A stretch of 64,000 bases of DNA from Amycolatopsis circi (GTDB lineage Bacteria > Actinomycetota > Actinomycetes > Mycobacteriales > Pseudonocardiaceae). Shown piece by piece: positions 37,201 to 46,843 of this stretch (positions are counted from its first letter, which is position 1; each line of letters opens with the position of its first letter). Under the pieces are notes generated by a model, which saw only the letters and a list, made by a program, of their open reading frames with translations, ran no database searches and was not told the DNA's origin. A program made the position numbers and the translations under genes. Where the stretch lies: NCBI RefSeq assembly GCF_003385235.1, contig NZ_PQIA01000014.1, forward strand, positions 117,654 through 181,653. The letters are read 5' to 3'.

Positions 37201-38055
37201 ACCCACCCGGCACATCAACGGCACCGCGAACACGACGTCCGCCGTCCCGAGCACCCGATGCAGAAACGCCGCGTAACACGCGATCAGCGCGTCACCCCAG
37301 GTCGTCTTCGCCCGGGAACCCAGCTCGCGGAGCCCGGCAACCTCGTCCGCGGTGAGTTCGGCGCGCGCGGTGAACGTCGCTTCGGGCAGCCCGGCCGCGC
37401 TCGCGTCCTCGGCCAGCTCCGGCATCGGGGTGAACCGATCGCACCAGTACTCGCGGTCCTGCGCGAACCGCTCGCTCATCCGGTACGCGCGGTCGGCGTC
37501 CACCAGATCCGCGAACCGGCCGAACGTCGACGGCGGCACCTCTTCGCCCCGCACCGCCGCGGTGTAGCGGGCGGCCGTGCGCCGGGCGAGCATCGCCGCG
37601 GTGTACCCGTCGAACACCAAATGGTGGCCCAGCTGGGTAAACCACACCTCGGTGTCGGAAAGCCGGAGGATCACGTGCGAGAACAACGCCCGGTCCAGCA
37701 TCCCGCGGCACGCCTCGGCCACCCGCTGCCGCTCCGCCGCGACCCGCGCGTGCGCGGCCGCCACTGGATCCGCTTCCCCTTGCAGGTCAACGACTTCCGG
37801 CAACGGAACCGGCTCGGTGGACACGGTTTGCCGAGGGCCGTCCGGAGTGACGAGCACCCGCAGGCGCAGGCTTTCGGCCTCCTCGGTGGTCGCCCGGATC
37901 GCCTCGGCGAGCGCCGCGAGGTCGACCGGCTCGCCGCCGAAGATCTCGATAACGTCCCCGACCACGTAATACGGCGAGTCTGGTTCCAGCCGCTGCGCGT
38001 TCCAGATGCCCAGCTGGGCGCTGGTCAGCTCGAGGGTGGCAAGTGCGGTGCTCAA
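28198..38055 (-). CDS. Two-module siderophore NRPS: C-A-T-E-C-A-T-E-C
   Basis: This 3285-residue synthetase has, by landmarks: C1 (HHLVFDG near 145), A1 ([11 protein letters not shown] near 610), T1 (GGDSI near 979), E1 ([10 protein letters not shown] near 1146), C2 (HHALLDG near 1587), A2 ([11 protein letters not shown] near 2043), T2 (GGDSI near 2424), E2 ([10 protein letters not shown] near 2607) and a terminal C3 (HHLLSDG near 3003). C1 should accept dihydroxybenzoate from the separate carrier protein. Both residues should be epimerised to D. A1 pocket positions read as Asp, Glu, Asp and Asp at 235, 239, 278 and 331 (GrsA numbering), which suggests a basic amino acid; A2 is unassigned. 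There is no thioesterase. TTG 38055 follows CAGGAG. Residues 458-476 are encoded by a dispersed palindrome. Confidence 0.9.
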   Translation of the reverse strand: MSTALATLELTSAQLGIWNAQRLEPDSPYYVVGDVIEIFGGEPVDLAALAEAIRATTEEAESLRLRVLVTPDGPRQTVSTEPVPLPEVVDLQGEADPVAAAHARVAAERQRVAEACRGMLDRALFSHVILRLSDTEVWFTQLGHHLVFDGYTAAMLARRTAARYTAAVRGEEVPPSTFGRFADLVDADRAYRMSERFAQDREYWCDRFTPMPELAEDASAAGLPEATFTARAELTADEVAGLRELGSRAKTTWGDALIACYAAFLHRVLGTADVVFAVPLMCRVGAALRTPAMAVNVLPLRVRVQPGDRPEELTARVAEALREMRAHQRYRGENLPQDLAVPGAGALLHGRGINLKAFDLELTFGEARGTMRNVAGGPPEDMGLSVLPTAGGGLLLGFEVDARSQDQAGVDAQLAALKALLSAFTGADAPVVGGVDLVPDVDALLAEWSTPAIAAPEVREGLLEGIRFPQGVLHGQTALVCGDERLTGDEVLGRVHRLARALRARGVGADDVVALALPRSVDLVVALLAVLDAGAAFLPLDLAHPAERLRSLVAEVTPKLVVTDSDLLPDVPQLRLDDPAVRDEIAGYSAADLSDVDRHPEHLAYVIFTSGSTGRPKGVLVRSGGLETLLRNHRATTVAETAQGRRLRVAHTYSFAFDSAIEQLLWMLCGHELHVYDTETARDVDALHAAFLRDRIDVIDTTPSMAAPLLDAGSLDPALLVLGGEATPPALWQRIASSGIRARNIYGPTEATVDGASAVITGDEPVIGFAVPGTRAYVLDAALRPVLPGSRGELYLAGPHLARGYLGRPGGTAERFVADPFGPPGERMYRTGDVVRWAPGRGLEYLGRRDGQVKIRGHRVELGEVEGALGAVPGVRAAAAAVRGPRLIGYVVGAGLVADDVRATLAQRLPEAMVPAAVVVLDELPVTSNGKLDRAALPAPAAADGGREPRTERERLLCAAIGEVIGVERVAVDDDFFALGGDSITAISVSSRLRTHGLDLRPRDLLARRSFAALAAASRDLSEPDSEPDEPIGEVPAPPIVRTLFDLNPDLDAIAGYAQWTVLRVGGPVPGLVEGVQTILDHHDVLRLRVESDGSLVIRPRGAVAASVSEATGNPAEVAERLASELDPRAGAMLRVALVGDQLVIVVHHLAIDGVSWRILLPDLQTACEGGVLEPVRNSWRRHALALAEQGANGARRGELEYWRSTQKSKLDPMRDTVATAQRSVTVATEEESTAILTTLPAAYRAGVDEVLLAALVLTLRGNEDAMTVTMEGHGREGLDLARTVGWFTAEYPVRIELSGVDTLDRLLRTVKEARRAVPDGGIGFGVLRYLDPGAEFVPEMPDVLLNYLGRFTPLSGGWQLPDEDPFAVIEPPAKALEQVLALNCFVREEGVPRITVEWTAASRVLPPEEVERLQEAWTAALATLAVHARENVGGLTPSDLPLVTITQDDIDALEKQGPIADVLPATPLQAGLSFHTLTRGGPDVYTVQAVTRLEGKLDPDRMRAAAEELLRRHPALRVHLHTTAAGDVVQVVPANVHLDWRYVEHPVNADDECAAELARPFDPAVPPLIRFLLLTLGLAEHRLVLTIHHALLDGWSMPLVGRALLATYAELNGGPAAPVAPPLAEYHRVLAARDHDAAVEAWQTALAGLEEGTRLAPSTTESTSDRPQRTWVGLGAEFSEQLRLFARERGVTSTAVFQTAWGVLLARLTGRQDVVFGCPVSGRPSDVPGVEAMIGQFGTTIPVRVSFALSDPAAAVLARVQDENARLTDHHHLGLPDIQRAAGVGDLFDTMLVMENFPLSSRNREPLAPGLDLAGVDITDATHYPLTVIVLPGDEISIGLGYQPHAFDESTVKAYGRWLTTLLHEIVANPQQPVARLRSLGTEEEAALLQQGAGPEPRREAGTCLAEFARWVRETPDAEAVVCRDRRLTYAELDRKANQLAHALRAAGVHEQDPVAVLLERDIDLVVALFGVLKAGAVHVPMDPTYPAERLAHLVQDSAPAAVVSTSDPGFGIPVIDPFVLSGRSTWDDIDPSPESLAYVIYTSGTTGKPKGVAITHRGIPSLVALQEDIVGIRHGERYLHFASTSFDVSYWQFFLPLLSGGTSVIAPEEVRGSGDDLLAYAAEHRVTGLNLLPSFLSAMPDDAMVDPEVFFVVGAERLDPELAHRWGDRRALFNAYGPTEVTINSVTWAYSADDPGPLPIGRPDPQVRAYVLDAGLRPVGSGVTGELYLAGPKLARGYVNRPGQTAERFVADPFGAPGDRMYRTGDLVRWRPDGQLVFLGRADQQVKLRGFRIEPGEIESALARHPDVRAAVVLVREDRPRGRRLVGYVVPVDGADPDPAALREYLAAELPAHMVPSAVLSLERLPLGPSGKLDRAALPAPGPRTVAAARQPAPGAETLLLQVVRELLGPDVTIDDGFLDAGGDSIASLRLVARARREGLHLTARDVFEGGTIAGIAARCGDRTVVVSPDLTPAVGDAPLTPVMRELLERAGSDADGFCQWVEVCVPSGGDVPKWRTALDAVLERHDMLRSHLAGEVLRVPEPGAVTGADVLMVVPAGEDADLRALLDDQIAAVRSAMNPRTGPMLRAVWVDAGPARPGRLALVAHHLVVDAVSWRILLDDLEQAYLGHQLPERGPSFLGWARALAAAKPARQAESPHWQRVSASSRPVSGTARHHEIEVSEEITQAVLTTLPGAYRTGPDAVLLTAFARAWRGSELLVALESHGRPDHTPDFAGAVDLSRTVGWFTAMYPARITSPEGETAIASVRDQLRAAGDGLGYGILGGTSTGADVSWNYLGRFEAAPQAETPWQRPPDADPLGSAGAPPGHALMVNAMVRDDRLAVRFTWPSSEFSADEVAALGAAFQEELAALAASVPAGELLPLTPLQELILRESRAADEDPYPVQAAFSLAGALDVRALAAAANALVRRHPNLSAVFPAGHEVQVLPTEPQVGFRVREVAEDVERLLAEDLAEPFDLSAGPLLRVTVLRHGPDRHELVLTSHHLLSDGWSAPRILAELFAGYSGESLPEAVPVSRYTRWLAARDHAVSGHAWRTELADLPSRKLLSGQPAAVEPELFTVDAPLVAELTQAGAKHGVTAGTLLQGAWAAVLAARAGVDDVAFGAMVSGRTSEVDGVEEILGLLANTVPVRVRFAGTVGETMRKTQARQQELLTHQHVGLAELAALTGRERLFDSLVVFENYPVDPAKLREPAPGLTTTGTRFRERTHYPMTVTVVPELAGGWSGVFGYQAGVLTAAEARSLVADLLRFLAELPSRLDEDAGEWLR
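36630..36684. repeat. Dispersed palindrome lying in frame inside the NRPS gene
   Basis: Arms of 27 bases (36630-36656 and 36658-36684, beginning GTCCGTGAAGG) are complementary except at one position and flank a single T. On the minus strand it encodes [18 protein letters not shown] in the linker between C1 and A1, where most synthetases have an FxAQxARTPDA-type stretch. It shares its outer GTCCGTGA with intergenic palindromes at 25788 and 63879. Confidence 0.9.
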
Positions 38056-38071
38056 CAGGTGACTCCTGGGG

Positions 38072-38848
38072 TCAGAGCGACGGCACGACCATCGGCGTCC
38101 CGGTGACCGGATCGGGCACCACGACGCTCGGCAGGTCGAAGACTTCCTTGATCAGCGCGGCGTCCACGACGTCGCCGGGCGCGCCCTCGGCGACGATCCG
38201 GCCGTCGCGCAGGGCGACCACGTGGTCGGCGTAGCGGCAGGCCTGATTGATGTCGTGCAGCACCGCGATCACCGTGGTGCCCTCGTCGCGCAGCCGTTTC
38301 AGCAGTTCCAGCACCTGGTACTGGTGCGCGATGTCGAGGAACGACGTCGGCTCGTCGAGCAGCAGGTACGGCGTGCGCTGCGCGAGCACGACCGCGATCC
38401 ACACCCGCTGCCGCTGCCCGCCGGACAGCTCCTGCACCGGACGGTCGGCCAGCCCGGCGACCCCGGCCGCGGTCATCGCGCCGACCACCGCCGTCTCGTC
38501 GTCGGCCGACCACGACGACAGCAGCGACTGGTGCGGGAACCGGCCGCGCGCGACCAGCTGCCGGACGCGGACGTCCTCCGGCGCGGACGGATCCTGCGGC
38601 AGGAAGCCGAGTTCCCGCGCCAGCGCCTTGGCCGGATACGCCCCGACCTCGCGGCCGTCGAAGGTCACTCCGCCACCGGACGGACGGAGCAGCCGGACGA
38701 AGGCGCGCAGCAATGTCGATTTGCCGCACGCGTTCGGGCCGACCACCGCGGTGAACGCGCGGTCGGGCACGTCGAGCTGCAACTGCGTCGAGACGACGCG
38801 GTCGCCGTAGCGCAGGGTGAGGTCCCGCGCGGTCAAGCGGGCGGTCAC
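38072..38848 (-). CDS. Iron-siderophore ABC transporter ATP-binding protein (FecE/FepC type)
   Basis: This 258-residue ATPase powers ferric-siderophore import. Walker A is GPNACGKST, the signature is [12 protein letters not shown], Walker B is [12 protein letters not shown] and the switch His is in [11 protein letters not shown] 38848 overlaps the permease stop (GTGA). It is followed after 16 bases by the NRPS, so uptake and biosynthesis genes share one transcript. Confidence 0.92.
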   Translation of the reverse strand: MTARLTARDLTLRYGDRVVSTQLQLDVPDRAFTAVVGPNACGKSTLLRAFVRLLRPSGGGVTFDGREVGAYPAKALARELGFLPQDPSAPEDVRVRQLVARGRFPHQSLLSSWSADDETAVVGAMTAAGVAGLADRPVQELSGGQRQRVWIAVVLAQRTPYLLLDEPTSFLDIAHQYQVLELLKRLRDEGTTVIAVLHDINQACRYADHVVALRDGRIVAEGAPGDVVDAALIKEVFDLPSVVVPDPVTGTPMVVPSL

Positions 38849-39867
38849 TTCCGCCGCACCTCCTTGGTGAGCAGCCAGATCAGGTAGCAGCCGCCGATCG
38901 CCGTGCTGACCACGCCGACCGGCAGCGACACCGGGGCGAGCAGCATCTGCGCGGCGAGATCGGCCCCCGCGAGCAGCACCGCGCCGGTCAGCGCGGCGGG
39001 CAGCAGCGGAATGCCGGGCGCACGGGCGAGCCGGCGACCGATCTGCGGGGCGGCGAGCGCGACGAACGCGATCGGCCCGGCCACCGCGGTGACCGTCGCC
39101 GTGCAGGCGACGCCGATCACGACCAGCTGCAGCCGCAGGGATTCGTGCCGGACGCCCGTCGTCACCGCGAGTTCCGTGCCGAGCGCCGCTTGGTGCAGCG
39201 CGGGCGCACGAGTCAGCAGCACCGCGAACAGCACGGCCAGCACGCCGAACGGCACCGCGACGTCGCTCCAGCCGATGCCGTTGAGCGAACCGGCACTCCA
39301 GCCGACCGCGGCGATCGCCACTTCCAGGTCGGCGCGCAGCACGATCCACGAGTTCAACGCGGTCAGCATCGCGTTGATCGCGATCCCGATGACGATCAGC
39401 CGCAACCCGGACCGGCTGCCGCCCATCGACAGCAGGTAGACCGCGGCCGCGGTGACCAGCCCGCCGAGCACCGACGCGAACGTCAGCTGCGCCGGAGACC
39501 CGGACAGCACCGTCATCGCGATCAACGCGCCGGTGTAGGCCCCGGAATCGAGGCCGATCACGTCCGGGCTGCCGAGCGGATTCCGCGTGACGTTCTGGAA
39601 AATCGCCCCGGCCAGCCCGAGCGCGGCACCGAACACGAGCCCGGCCGCCACGCGCGGCAGCCGCCATTCGCGGATCACCACGCCCGGCCCGCCGCCGGAT
39701 CCGCCGAGCGCGGCGAACACCCGCGCCGGGCTCGCCCAGGCCGCGCCGTAGCAAAGCCCCAGCAACGCGAGCCCGGCGAGAACGACGCCGAGCACGGCGA
39801 CGAGGACGACCGTCCGACGTTCGACCCGCAGCGAAACCCGCCCGCGGCGGAACACGAACGCGGTCAC
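38845..39867 (-). CDS. FecCD-family siderophore ABC permease 2
   Basis: This 340-residue permease has about nine to ten membrane helices and the family stretches QNVTRNPLGSPDVIGLDSGAY, GPIAFVALAAPQIGRRL and the C-terminal VSLPVGVVSTAIGGCYLIWLL. It forms the membrane channel with the preceding permease. GTG 39867 overlaps the upstream stop by four bases. Confidence 0.92.
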   Translation of the reverse strand: MTAFVFRRGRVSLRVERRTVVLVAVLGVVLAGLALLGLCYGAAWASPARVFAALGGSGGGPGVVIREWRLPRVAAGLVFGAALGLAGAIFQNVTRNPLGSPDVIGLDSGAYTGALIAMTVLSGSPAQLTFASVLGGLVTAAAVYLLSMGGSRSGLRLIVIGIAINAMLTALNSWIVLRADLEVAIAAVGWSAGSLNGIGWSDVAVPFGVLAVLFAVLLTRAPALHQAALGTELAVTTGVRHESLRLQLVVIGVACTATVTAVAGPIAFVALAAPQIGRRLARAPGIPLLPAALTGAVLLAGADLAAQMLLAPVSLPVGVVSTAIGGCYLIWLLTKEVRRK

Positions 39868-40847
39868 AGCGCGGCCGTCCCGTACTTGCGGACCGCCCAG
39901 ATCAGCACCGGACCGCCGACGAACGCCGTCACGATCGCGACCGGCACCTCACCGGTCGGCAGCAGCACGCGCGAGCCGATGTCCGACACCAGCAGCAGAA
40001 TCGGGCCCAGCACCACCGCGAACGCGGTCAGCCACGGCACCGAAGCACCCGCCGCGCGCCGAGCGAGATGCGGCACGATCAGGCCGACGAACAGAATCGG
40101 CCCGGCCACCGCTGTCGCCGCTCCGGCCAGCAAAGTGATCAGCAACAGGGTCACCGCACGGATTCGGGCCACGCGCGCGCCGAGAGTGTGCGCGACGGTG
40201 TCACCCAGCGCGAGTGCGTTCAGCTGACGGCTCAACAGGAATGCGGCGATCACGCTCACCGCGATCACGACCAACGGAACCGTCAGCGGAGCCTGTTCCC
40301 GTCCGGCCAGCGAACCGACCGCCCAGAACCGGTACCGGTCGAAGGTGTCCGGCAACAGCAGCCGCAGGCCGAGCGAAACGCCGCTGAGCACGAAGGTCAG
40401 CGCGGTGCCGGTCAGCACCATCCGCAACGGTGACCGCCGGCCGACCGCATAAACCAGCAGGGTCGCCAGCACCGCACCGAGGACCGCGAACAGCAGCTCC
40501 CCCGATTCGGAGACTGCGATGCCGAGCGCGGAACCGATGGTGATGGCGAACCCGGCCCCAGCGGTCACGCCGAGCACACCGGGTTCGGCCAACGGGTTGC
40601 GCGACAACACCTGGACGAGCACCCCGGCAACCGCCAGCGCCGCGCCGACGCCGACCGCCAGCAGCGCACGCGGTGCCCGCACGTCGCGCACCACCGCCTG
40701 ATCGGCCGGATCACCGTGGCCGAAAATGGCTTGGAGGACCTCCGCCGGCGCGATGCCGTGCGCGCCGACGCCCACGCTGACCACGGCCACCGCCGCCAGC
40801 AGGACGACGGCGGCGGCCAGCAGCGCGGTCCGGCTGCGCACGGTCAC
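39864..40847 (-). CDS. FecCD-family siderophore ABC permease 1
   Basis: This 327-residue membrane protein has QVLSRNPLAEPGVLGVTAGAG, AGPILFVGLIVPHLAR and LPTGEVPVAIVTAFVGGPVLIWAVRK, all typical of BtuC/FecCD permeases. The GTG at 40847 overlaps the binding-protein stop (GTGA). A longer in-frame reading upstream crosses the binding-protein gene in a different frame and is rejected. Confidence 0.92.
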   Translation of the reverse strand: MTVRSRTALLAAAVVLLAAVAVVSVGVGAHGIAPAEVLQAIFGHGDPADQAVVRDVRAPRALLAVGVGAALAVAGVLVQVLSRNPLAEPGVLGVTAGAGFAITIGSALGIAVSESGELLFAVLGAVLATLLVYAVGRRSPLRMVLTGTALTFVLSGVSLGLRLLLPDTFDRYRFWAVGSLAGREQAPLTVPLVVIAVSVIAAFLLSRQLNALALGDTVAHTLGARVARIRAVTLLLITLLAGAATAVAGPILFVGLIVPHLARRAAGASVPWLTAFAVVLGPILLLVSDIGSRVLLPTGEVPVAIVTAFVGGPVLIWAVRKYGTAAL

Positions 40848-41839
40848 TTCTTCAGCAGCGGCGCGAACGCCTGGTCCACCGCGTCCAGCGTCTTCATCGC
40901 CGCCCGGTAGGTGGCCGCTTCGGTGTAGCGGAAGGCGAACGTCTTGCCCGCCTTCACCGCGGGAAGTTCCTTCCACAGCGGCGAATCGAGCACGTACTTC
41001 ACCGCGGGCGGAATCGAGCCGTCCGGCTTCACCGAGTACGTGATCGCGTCTGCCTGCGCGAACGCGGTCGGCAGCTCCTCGATCGACGGGTACTCGCTGA
41101 CGTCCTTCGAGCCGCCGCCTTTGACCTTCACCTGGCCGTAGTACTTCGCGCCGAGGTCCTGGGCGATGTTGGTGCCCCAGGAATTGTCGAACTCGCGCTG
41201 GAAGTTGCCCTTCGCGACCTCGCCGTACGCACCGACGTGGCCCAGTTTCAGCTGCGGCAGAACGGTTTTGTACTTGTCCGCGAGCTGCTTCGCCTTCGTC
41301 TCGTACTCCTGGCGCGCGGCGTCGAACCCGGCCAGCGCGCCCGCCGCATCGGACTGCTTGCGCGAAAGCTCCCGCCACGCCGACGGCACCGACGGCCCGA
41401 TCGCCACGACCGGCGCGATCTCCTGCAGCCGCTTGACGTCGATGTCCGCGAGCACCGGCTTCGGCACGCCGATCACGATCAGGTCCGGATCGGCCTGCGC
41501 GATGGCCTCGTAGTTCGTCTCGGCGGCCTGCTCGCCCGCGACCTTCGGCAATTCGTCGTACTTCTTGCGGTCCTCGGTGGTCATCATCGGCAGACCGCGC
41601 TTCCACGTCGAGATCCCGACGAGCGGAGCCTTCGCCTCGAGCAGCGCGGGGACGGCGTAACCGGTCGCGATCACGCGCTTCGGCTTGACCGGGATCTTGA
41701 TCTCGCCGTTGTCGGCGGCGAACGCACGGGTCGGGGCGTCGCTCCCGCCGCCGCTCTGCGCGTCGCCGGAACCGCAGCCGGTGACGGTGAGGGCGACCGC
41801 GAGCGCGGCGGCGGCGAGACGGGTCTTTCTGGTGGTCAT
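40844..41839 (-). CDS. Siderophore-binding lipoprotein of the ABC importer
   Basis: This 331-residue protein has a lipoprotein signal peptide ending VTGCGSG (Cys22) and a periplasmic-binding-protein (FhuD/FepB-like) fold, with PKRVIATGYAVPALLEAKAPLVG near the start and ADPDLIVIGVP. It captures the ferric siderophore outside the membrane. GAGGA lies eight bases before the ATG. It is the first gene of the uptake-NRPS-export operon. I see no iron box in the 45 bases between it and the palindrome at 41885. Confidence 0.9.
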   Translation of the reverse strand: MTTRKTRLAAAALAVALTVTGCGSGDAQSGGGSDAPTRAFAADNGEIKIPVKPKRVIATGYAVPALLEAKAPLVGISTWKRGLPMMTTEDRKKYDELPKVAGEQAAETNYEAIAQADPDLIVIGVPKPVLADIDVKRLQEIAPVVAIGPSVPSAWRELSRKQSDAAGALAGFDAARQEYETKAKQLADKYKTVLPQLKLGHVGAYGEVAKGNFQREFDNSWGTNIAQDLGAKYYGQVKVKGGGSKDVSEYPSIEELPTAFAQADAITYSVKPDGSIPPAVKYVLDSPLWKELPAVKAGKTFAFRYTEAATYRAAMKTLDAVDQAFAPLLKK

Positions 41840-41884
41840 GCGAGGGTCCTCAGGTAGTGCGGATCGGTGCGGGCAGGTGGGGGG

Positions 41885-41928
41885 TCGTGAGTGTTTATGC
41901 CGGTTCTAACCGGCATAAACACTCACGA
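41885..41928. repeat. Dispersed palindromic element, copy 2 (possible terminator)
   Basis: Perfect 21-base arms (41885-41905 and 41908-41928) with the 2-base spacer CT. The arms are the same as in the element at 2948-2993. It starts four bases past the SIP stop codon on the minus strand, between the entC operon and the binding-protein operon. Confidence 0.9.
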
Positions 41929-41932
41929 GGCG

Positions 41933-42790
41933 TTAGTGGTCGTGCTCGTCGTCGAAGTCCGCGACGCCGCGTTTCCAGTAGCCGGTCACGTCGTAGTCCT
42001 CGCAGGCGAGCCCGAGGTCGTCGCGCAGCCAGCGCCGCAACGGCTTGATCGCGCCCGCTTCTCCGGCGATCCACGCGTAAAGCCGTTCGCCGTCGGGCAC
42101 TTTGACTTCACGCACGGCGTCGGCGAGAAGCTCGACGCTGCCGGGCGGGTTGCCAGGGCCGCGATGCAGCCAGTGGACTTCGACGCCCTCCGGAGCGTCG
42201 AGGTCGATCTGCTCGCTCGCATCGGCGACCTCGGCGAACGCCCAGCCCACCGCGGTCCGCGGCAGTTCCTCCAGCCAACGCGCCAATGCGGGCAACGCAG
42301 TGATGTCGCCGGCGAGCAGGTAGCGGTCGTAGTTGTGCGGCACGATCAGCCCGCCCGGCGGACCGGCGACGTGCACGGCCTCGCCCGGCCGCACCGCGCG
42401 CGCCCAGTCCGAGCCGAGACCGCCGTCGTGCAGGGCGACGTCGAGGTCCAGCTCGCCGGACGCCGGGTCGTAGCGGCGGACGGTGTACTCGCGCGAAACC
42501 GGCGAAGGCTTCGGCCAGCGGAGCAGGTCACCGTTCGCTTCGGGCAGCCGCAACTCGCCGTCCGCGTCCGGGAAGAGGATCTTCACGTGCTCGTCCGGCG
42601 AATGCGCCTCGAACCCGGCCGTGCCCGGCCCGCCGAGCGTCACGCGCAGCAGCCCGGCACCGACCGCGCTTGTCCGCACGACCTCCGCGCGCCGGATCCG
42701 GATGGGGTACGGCACTTTCTCGGCCTGGCGGCCCGCGCGGACCTCCGCGATCCGGGCGGTGTGGCGGTGCCGGTGCGCGTCCCGGCTCAC
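41933..42790 (-). CDS. Siderophore-interacting protein (FAD-dependent ferric-siderophore reductase)
   Basis: This 285-residue protein has an N-terminal ferredoxin-reductase-like FAD domain ([34 protein letters not shown]) and a C-terminal SIP NAD(P)H domain ([33 protein letters not shown]). It reduces or releases iron from the imported siderophore in the cytosol. The C-terminus is Asp/His-rich (DFDDEHDH), possibly iron-binding. GTG 42790 overlaps the carrier-protein stop. Confidence 0.9.
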   Translation of the reverse strand: MSRDAHRHRHTARIAEVRAGRQAEKVPYPIRIRRAEVVRTSAVGAGLLRVTLGGPGTAGFEAHSPDEHVKILFPDADGELRLPEANGDLLRWPKPSPVSREYTVRRYDPASGELDLDVALHDGGLGSDWARAVRPGEAVHVAGPPGGLIVPHNYDRYLLAGDITALPALARWLEELPRTAVGWAFAEVADASEQIDLDAPEGVEVHWLHRGPGNPPGSVELLADAVREVKVPDGERLYAWIAGEAGAIKPLRRWLRDDLGLACEDYDVTGYWKRGVADFDDEHDH

Positions 42791-43029
42791 TGCGCGCCGC
42801 CGGTGAGCAGCTTCGTCCAGTGCCCGAGCCGCGGGTCTTCGGCCAGGTCGGCGAACTCCAGCTGCGCCGCGCCCGCGCCGCGCCACTTCTCGACCAGGCT
42901 CATGATCCGCATCGAATCGAGGCCGAGGTCGGCGAGATCGGTGTCCGGGGTCAGCTCGTCGAGGCCGCAGCCGAGCAGTTCGGCGACGTCCGCGTTGACC
43001 TGGCCGGCAGTCAGTCCGGGAGTGCTCAT
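42787..43029 (-). CDS. Stand-alone aryl carrier protein
   Basis: This 80-residue carrier protein has the phosphopantetheine attachment Ser in [10 protein letters not shown]. It should be loaded with dihydroxybenzoate by the EntE-type ligase and pass it to C1 of the NRPS. In EntB of enteric bacteria this domain is fused to the isochorismatase; here it is separate, with an ATGA overlap. It ends in a GTGA overlap with the SIP gene. Confidence 0.88.
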   Translation of the reverse strand: MSTPGLTAGQVNADVAELLGCGLDELTPDTDLADLGLDSMRIMSLVEKWRGAGAAQLEFADLAEDPRLGHWTKLLTGGAQ

Positions 43030-43688
43030 CGAGGTGCTCCTGCGGGAATCGGCGCCGACAGCGCGGCGAGCGCGTCGGCAGTGGTGGTGACGACGCCGCA
43101 GCGTTGCGCGACGTACTCGCACGCCTGGTCGTGCCGGGAGCGGTCGAAGTCGGCGACCGCGTCGCTGATCAGGAACGGCCGAACGTCGCGCATGAACGCC
43201 TCGACCGCGGTGGTCTGGCAGCCGATATGCGCGTAGACGCCGGTGATCAGCAGCTGGTCGCGGTCGCCGAGCTGCTCGCGGAAAGTGCTGCGCTGGAAGG
43301 CGCTGTACCGCCATTTGTCCAGCACGGTGTCGCCCGGTCGCGGGGCCAGCTCGTCGACGATGTCCGCGGCGCGCGGGTCGTCGTCGATCACCGCGCCGAT
43401 GCCGTCGCCCCAGAACTCGGTCAGCAGCCCGCGATCGGCGGCGGGCTGCTTGCCCGGCTGCGCGGTGTAGAACACCGGGACGCCGTTTTGACGGGCCTGC
43501 CCGGCGAGCTTCGCGATGTTCGCCACCATCTCCGGAATCGGCGAACCCTCATACGGGGCAAGGAAATACCGCTGGACGTCGTGCACGAGCAGAGCCGCCC
43601 GCGCCGGGTCGGGCCGCCAGCCGACCCGCCCCGCGGGCAGGTCCGCCGCCGTCGGCAGCGGGTACGCCCGGATCTTCGGCAGGGACAC
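43026..43688 (-). CDS. Isochorismatase (2,3-dihydro-2,3-dihydroxybenzoate synthase), without carrier domain
   Basis: This 220-residue enzyme hydrolyses isochorismate to 2,3-dihydro-2,3-dihydroxybenzoate and pyruvate. Family residues are in [12 protein letters not shown] (catalytic Asp), [12 protein letters not shown] (Lys) and [12 protein letters not shown]. It matches the N-terminal domain of EntB/DhbB only. GTG 43688 lies three bases after the ligase stop, with GAGAGG upstream. Confidence 0.92.
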   Translation of the reverse strand: MSLPKIRAYPLPTAADLPAGRVGWRPDPARAALLVHDVQRYFLAPYEGSPIPEMVANIAKLAGQARQNGVPVFYTAQPGKQPAADRGLLTEFWGDGIGAVIDDDPRAADIVDELAPRPGDTVLDKWRYSAFQRSTFREQLGDRDQLLITGVYAHIGCQTTAVEAFMRDVRPFLISDAVADFDRSRHDQACEYVAQRCGVVTTTADALAALSAPIPAGAPR

Positions 43689-43691
43689 GCC

Positions 43692-45293
43692 TCACCTCTC
43701 CTTCGCCAGGGCGGCCAGCGCCGCCCGCAGTTCGCGTTTGCTGGTCTTGCCCACGCCGGTGACCGGGAACTCCCCGACCACCTCCACCAGATCCGGCACC
43801 TTGAACGCGGCTATCCCGCGCCCGCGCACGAACCGGCGCAGTTCCGCCGCGCTCGGCTGCTCCCCGTCGACTGGCACGACGTACGCGCAGGTCCGCTCGC
43901 CCAGGTACTCGTCGGGCACCGCGACGACCGCCGCGTCGAGCACGCCCGGATGCGCCATCAGGTGGTTCTCGACCTCTTCCGCCGCGACCTTTTCGCCGCC
44001 GCGGTTGATCTGCTCCTTCGCCCGCCCGACGACTTCGAGATGCCCGGATTCCCTTTGCCGCACCAAATCGCCAGTGCGGTAAAACCCGTCCTCGGTGAAC
44101 GCGGTCTTGTTGTGCTCGGCCGCGTTGTAGTACCCGCGGATCGTGTACGGCCCGCGGGTGAGCAGCGCACCGATTTCGCCGGGCTCGACGAGGTCGTCCG
44201 ACTTCGCCAGCGGATCGTCCGGATTCACGACGCGCACCTCGTCGTCCGGCGAGATCGGCCGTCCCTGCGTGCTCAGGACGAGGTCTTCCGGATCGTCCAG
44301 CCGGGTGTAGCAAACGAGGCCCTCGGCCATGCCGAACACCTGCTGCAGCCGGCAGCCGAGCGCTGGACCGATGCGTTCCGCGAGTTCCCGGCCGCATTTC
44401 GCGCCGCCGACCAGCAGTACGTCCAAAGAGGACAGATCCCGCTCGGTACGCACCGCCGCCTGCACCCAGGCCGCCGCCAACGGCGGGACTACCCCGCTGA
44501 TCGTGACCCCTTCGGTCTCGATCAGCCGGAACGCGGTGTCGGCGTCCGGTCGCGGCGCCAGCACCGTGGCCGCTCCCGCGTGCAATGCACCGAGCAATCC
44601 TGGTGAGCTGAGCGGGAAATTGTGCGCGACGGGCAACGCCGCGAGATATACGCTTTCCTTCTTTAGTCCGCAGATCCGCGCGCTCTCCCGGACGCTGTAC
44701 AGATAATCGTCGTGCGTACGGGGAATCAGCTTCGGCAAGCCCGTACTTCCGCCGGACAGCTGCAGGAACGCTACGTCCTCCGGGTCCGGATCCGGCAGCT
44801 CCTGCGGTGCGGTCGCTGCCAGCTCCTCGAACTCCGGCTCCCCGACGACGAAGACTTTCCGCTGCTGCTGCACGACCTCGCGCGCCATCTTCGCGTGATC
44901 GTGCCCAGCGTGCTCTTTTACGGCGAGGATCGCCTTTGCTTCGCTCTGTTCCGCGAAGTGCCGCAACTCGCTTTCCCGATGCGCGGGCAACGCGAACACC
45001 GGCACCGCGCCGGCCCGCCACAGTCCAAAAACGACAGACACGAACTCCGGAATATTCGGCAATTGCACGACGATCCGGTCGCCGGGTTTGATTCCGTTCG
45101 CGACGAACCCCGCCGCCAGCCGATGCGCCCGCTCGTCCAACTCGGCGAACGTCCAGCGTTGCTCATCGCCGACAACCGCCGTCCGGTCCGCGTACGCCGC
45201 CTTGAGCGACGTCAGCAGGGCCCCGAATGTCTGCCCCCGCCAATACCCGCTGGCCCGATACCTAGCCGCGGTTTCTTCCGGCCACCGGCTCAC
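43692..45293 (-). CDS. entE: 2,3-Dihydroxybenzoate-AMP ligase (EntE/DhbE type)
   Basis: This 533-residue enzyme adenylates the aryl acid and loads it on the carrier protein. Motifs include [62 protein letters not shown] and the C-terminal [12 protein letters not shown]. The pocket stretch [10 protein letters not shown] has the Asn and Ser typical of dihydroxybenzoate ligases; salicylate ligases usually have Cys at that Ser. One other pocket position (GLVCYTR) is Cys, where EntE and DhbE have Asn, so the pocket is mixed. The presence of entA-type and isochorismatase genes favours dihydroxybenzoate. ATG 45293 overlaps the entC stop. Confidence 0.9.
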   Translation of the reverse strand: MSRWPEETAARYRASGYWRGQTFGALLTSLKAAYADRTAVVGDEQRWTFAELDERAHRLAAGFVANGIKPGDRIVVQLPNIPEFVSVVFGLWRAGAVPVFALPAHRESELRHFAEQSEAKAILAVKEHAGHDHAKMAREVVQQQRKVFVVGEPEFEELAATAPQELPDPDPEDVAFLQLSGGSTGLPKLIPRTHDDYLYSVRESARICGLKKESVYLAALPVAHNFPLSSPGLLGALHAGAATVLAPRPDADTAFRLIETEGVTISGVVPPLAAAWVQAAVRTERDLSSLDVLLVGGAKCGRELAERIGPALGCRLQQVFGMAEGLVCYTRLDDPEDLVLSTQGRPISPDDEVRVVNPDDPLAKSDDLVEPGEIGALLTRGPYTIRGYYNAAEHNKTAFTEDGFYRTGDLVRQRESGHLEVVGRAKEQINRGGEKVAAEEVENHLMAHPGVLDAAVVAVPDEYLGERTCAYVVPVDGEQPSAAELRRFVRGRGIAAFKVPDLVEVVGEFPVTGVGKTSKRELRAALAALAKER

Positions 45294-46690
45294 GCGATCC
45301 CCTCCGCACCCAGCGCACGCAGGAGCGTCCCGAACTTCGCGCTGGTCTCGGCCAATTCCGCGGCCGGATCAGACCCAGCGACGATGCCCGCCCCCGCGAA
45401 CAGCCGCGCAGTCTTGTCGGCCACCTCGGCGCACCGGATCGTGACGACCCATTCGCCGTCCCCCGCGAGGTCGGTCCAGCCGACGAGCCCCGCGTAATAC
45501 CCGCGGTCCTCAGGCTCGAGCTGCGCGATCGTGTCGCGCGCCAGATCGACCGGCACGCCGCACACCGCAGGCGTCGGATGCAATGCCTCGGCCAACTCCA
45601 GCGACGACGGCCCGCCCGGACCGACCCGTCCGGTGATCCGGGTGGAGAGGTGCCACATCGTAGGCGTGCCAATCACTTCCGGCTCTTCCGGAACGTCCAG
45701 TTCAGTGCAGTACCGGCCCAGCACCTCCGCGACCTGCGCCGCGACGAGGGCATGTTCGTTGAGGTCCTTTTCGGACACTCGCAGCCCGGCAATCGCTTGC
45801 CCGTCCTGCGCGGGGTCCCCCGTCCGCCGCCGCGACCCGGCAAGCGGATTCGCGGTCACGACGTCGCCCTTGCGGGACACCAGCAACTCCGGACTGGCCC
45901 CGACGAGCGTCCGCGGCGCCGCGTCTCCCGGCGCGCTGACGTCGACGGCAAAGGCGTGTGCCGCGGGGTCAGCCACGACGAGGTTGCGGAGCAGTTGCTG
46001 GACGGAGACGCCTTGCTCCCCAACAAGATCCAACGCCCGAGCAAGGACGACCTTCTGGAGATCCCCGTCGGCGATGAGGTCGACCGCCCGGCGGACACTT
46101 TCGGCGTAGACCTCGGGGGCTGGTTGGGGCACTACGGTCCAGGAGCTTGACGTTTCGGTGTCGGCTGGATGAGAACTGCCGCGCTGGTCGTCCTGGTTTC
46201 CGGCGGACTCCACCCCACCGCCCGGCCCCAGATCACCGTTCAGCCCCGCTTGATCGCCAGCCTCGCCCCCGGCGAAACCCGAGCCCCCGACGGACCTCGG
46301 CGCGCGATTCCCTTCAGCAGGGCCGGAAACCCCGCCAGCCAACTCCGTGCGACTGCCCACGCCCGCCTCCGCGGCCAGCGCGTCCCCGTCACCCGGAGCC
46401 TCGGCCCGGCGCACCACCGCAGGGACGATCAAGCTGCACCCAGAATCCGGCCGAAAACCGATAGCTCCCACCACAACCGGATCGGCAACCCCCGCCAGCA
46501 CCGCGGCTTCCAACGCCTCAGCCGCCGCCGAGGCCCGGTTGCCAGGTACGCCGCGGACATGTGAATGCACCCCGTCGGCGAGCAACACCCCGCGGGCCGA
46601 CGAGTAGTAGAACGACCCCGGCAGGTACGCGGCCAGGAGATCCGCCGCCCGGTGGACCGGTCGCGGACGGGCCGGAGCAGGTGAGGACAC
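45290..46690 (-). CDS. entC: Isochorismate synthase with a low-complexity insertion
   Basis: This 466-residue chorismate-utilising enzyme converts chorismate to isochorismate. The conserved [10 protein letters not shown] (catalytic Lys), [29 protein letters not shown] and [14 protein letters not shown] are present. Residues about 95-183 are Gly/Ser/Asp/Glu-rich (for example [14 protein letters not shown]) and match nothing in EntC or DhbC; without them the length would be near the usual 390. The insertion separates the small N-terminal region from the catalytic fold, so activity is probably kept. GTG 46690 has an AAGGGAA leader. An iron box lies 80 bases upstream, and this is the first gene of entC-entE-isochorismatase-carrier-SIP. 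Confidence 0.88.
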   Translation of the reverse strand: MSSPAPARPRPVHRAADLLAAYLPGSFYYSSARGVLLADGVHSHVRGVPGNRASAAAEALEAAVLAGVADPVVVGAIGFRPDSGCSLIVPAVVRRAEAPGDGDALAAEAGVGSRTELAGGVSGPAEGNRAPRSVGGSGFAGGEAGDQAGLNGDLGPGGGVESAGNQDDQRGSSHPADTETSSSWTVVPQPAPEVYAESVRRAVDLIADGDLQKVVLARALDLVGEQGVSVQQLLRNLVVADPAAHAFAVDVSAPGDAAPRTLVGASPELLVSRKGDVVTANPLAGSRRRTGDPAQDGQAIAGLRVSEKDLNEHALVAAQVAEVLGRYCTELDVPEEPEVIGTPTMWHLSTRITGRVGPGGPSSLELAEALHPTPAVCGVPVDLARDTIAQLEPEDRGYYAGLVGWTDLAGDGEWVVTIRCAEVADKTARLFAGAGIVAGSDPAAELAETSAKFGTLLRALGAEGIA

Positions 46691-46769
46691 GAGGTGAATT
46701 CCCTTTCGCACACGCGCAGGCGGCCGAGCCGCCCTGTCCGTTCCTTGCACAAGGTCCAGACCTTGACTG

Positions 46770-46788
46770 TTCGGTTAGCCTAACCTAA
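46770..46788 (-). promoter_or_regulatory. Iron box (IdeR/DmdR type) before the entC operon
   Basis: The 19-base site matches the consensus TTAGGTTAGGCTAACCTAA at 17 of 19 positions (the + strand reads TTCGGTTAGCCTAACCTAA). Iron-loaded IdeR/DmdR would repress entC and the genes behind it. Confidence 0.88.
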
Positions 46789-46843
46789 TGGACACTAACG
46801 TATCCGGACGAAAAGGAAAAGCCGCCCGGCGGGTCGACTCGGG

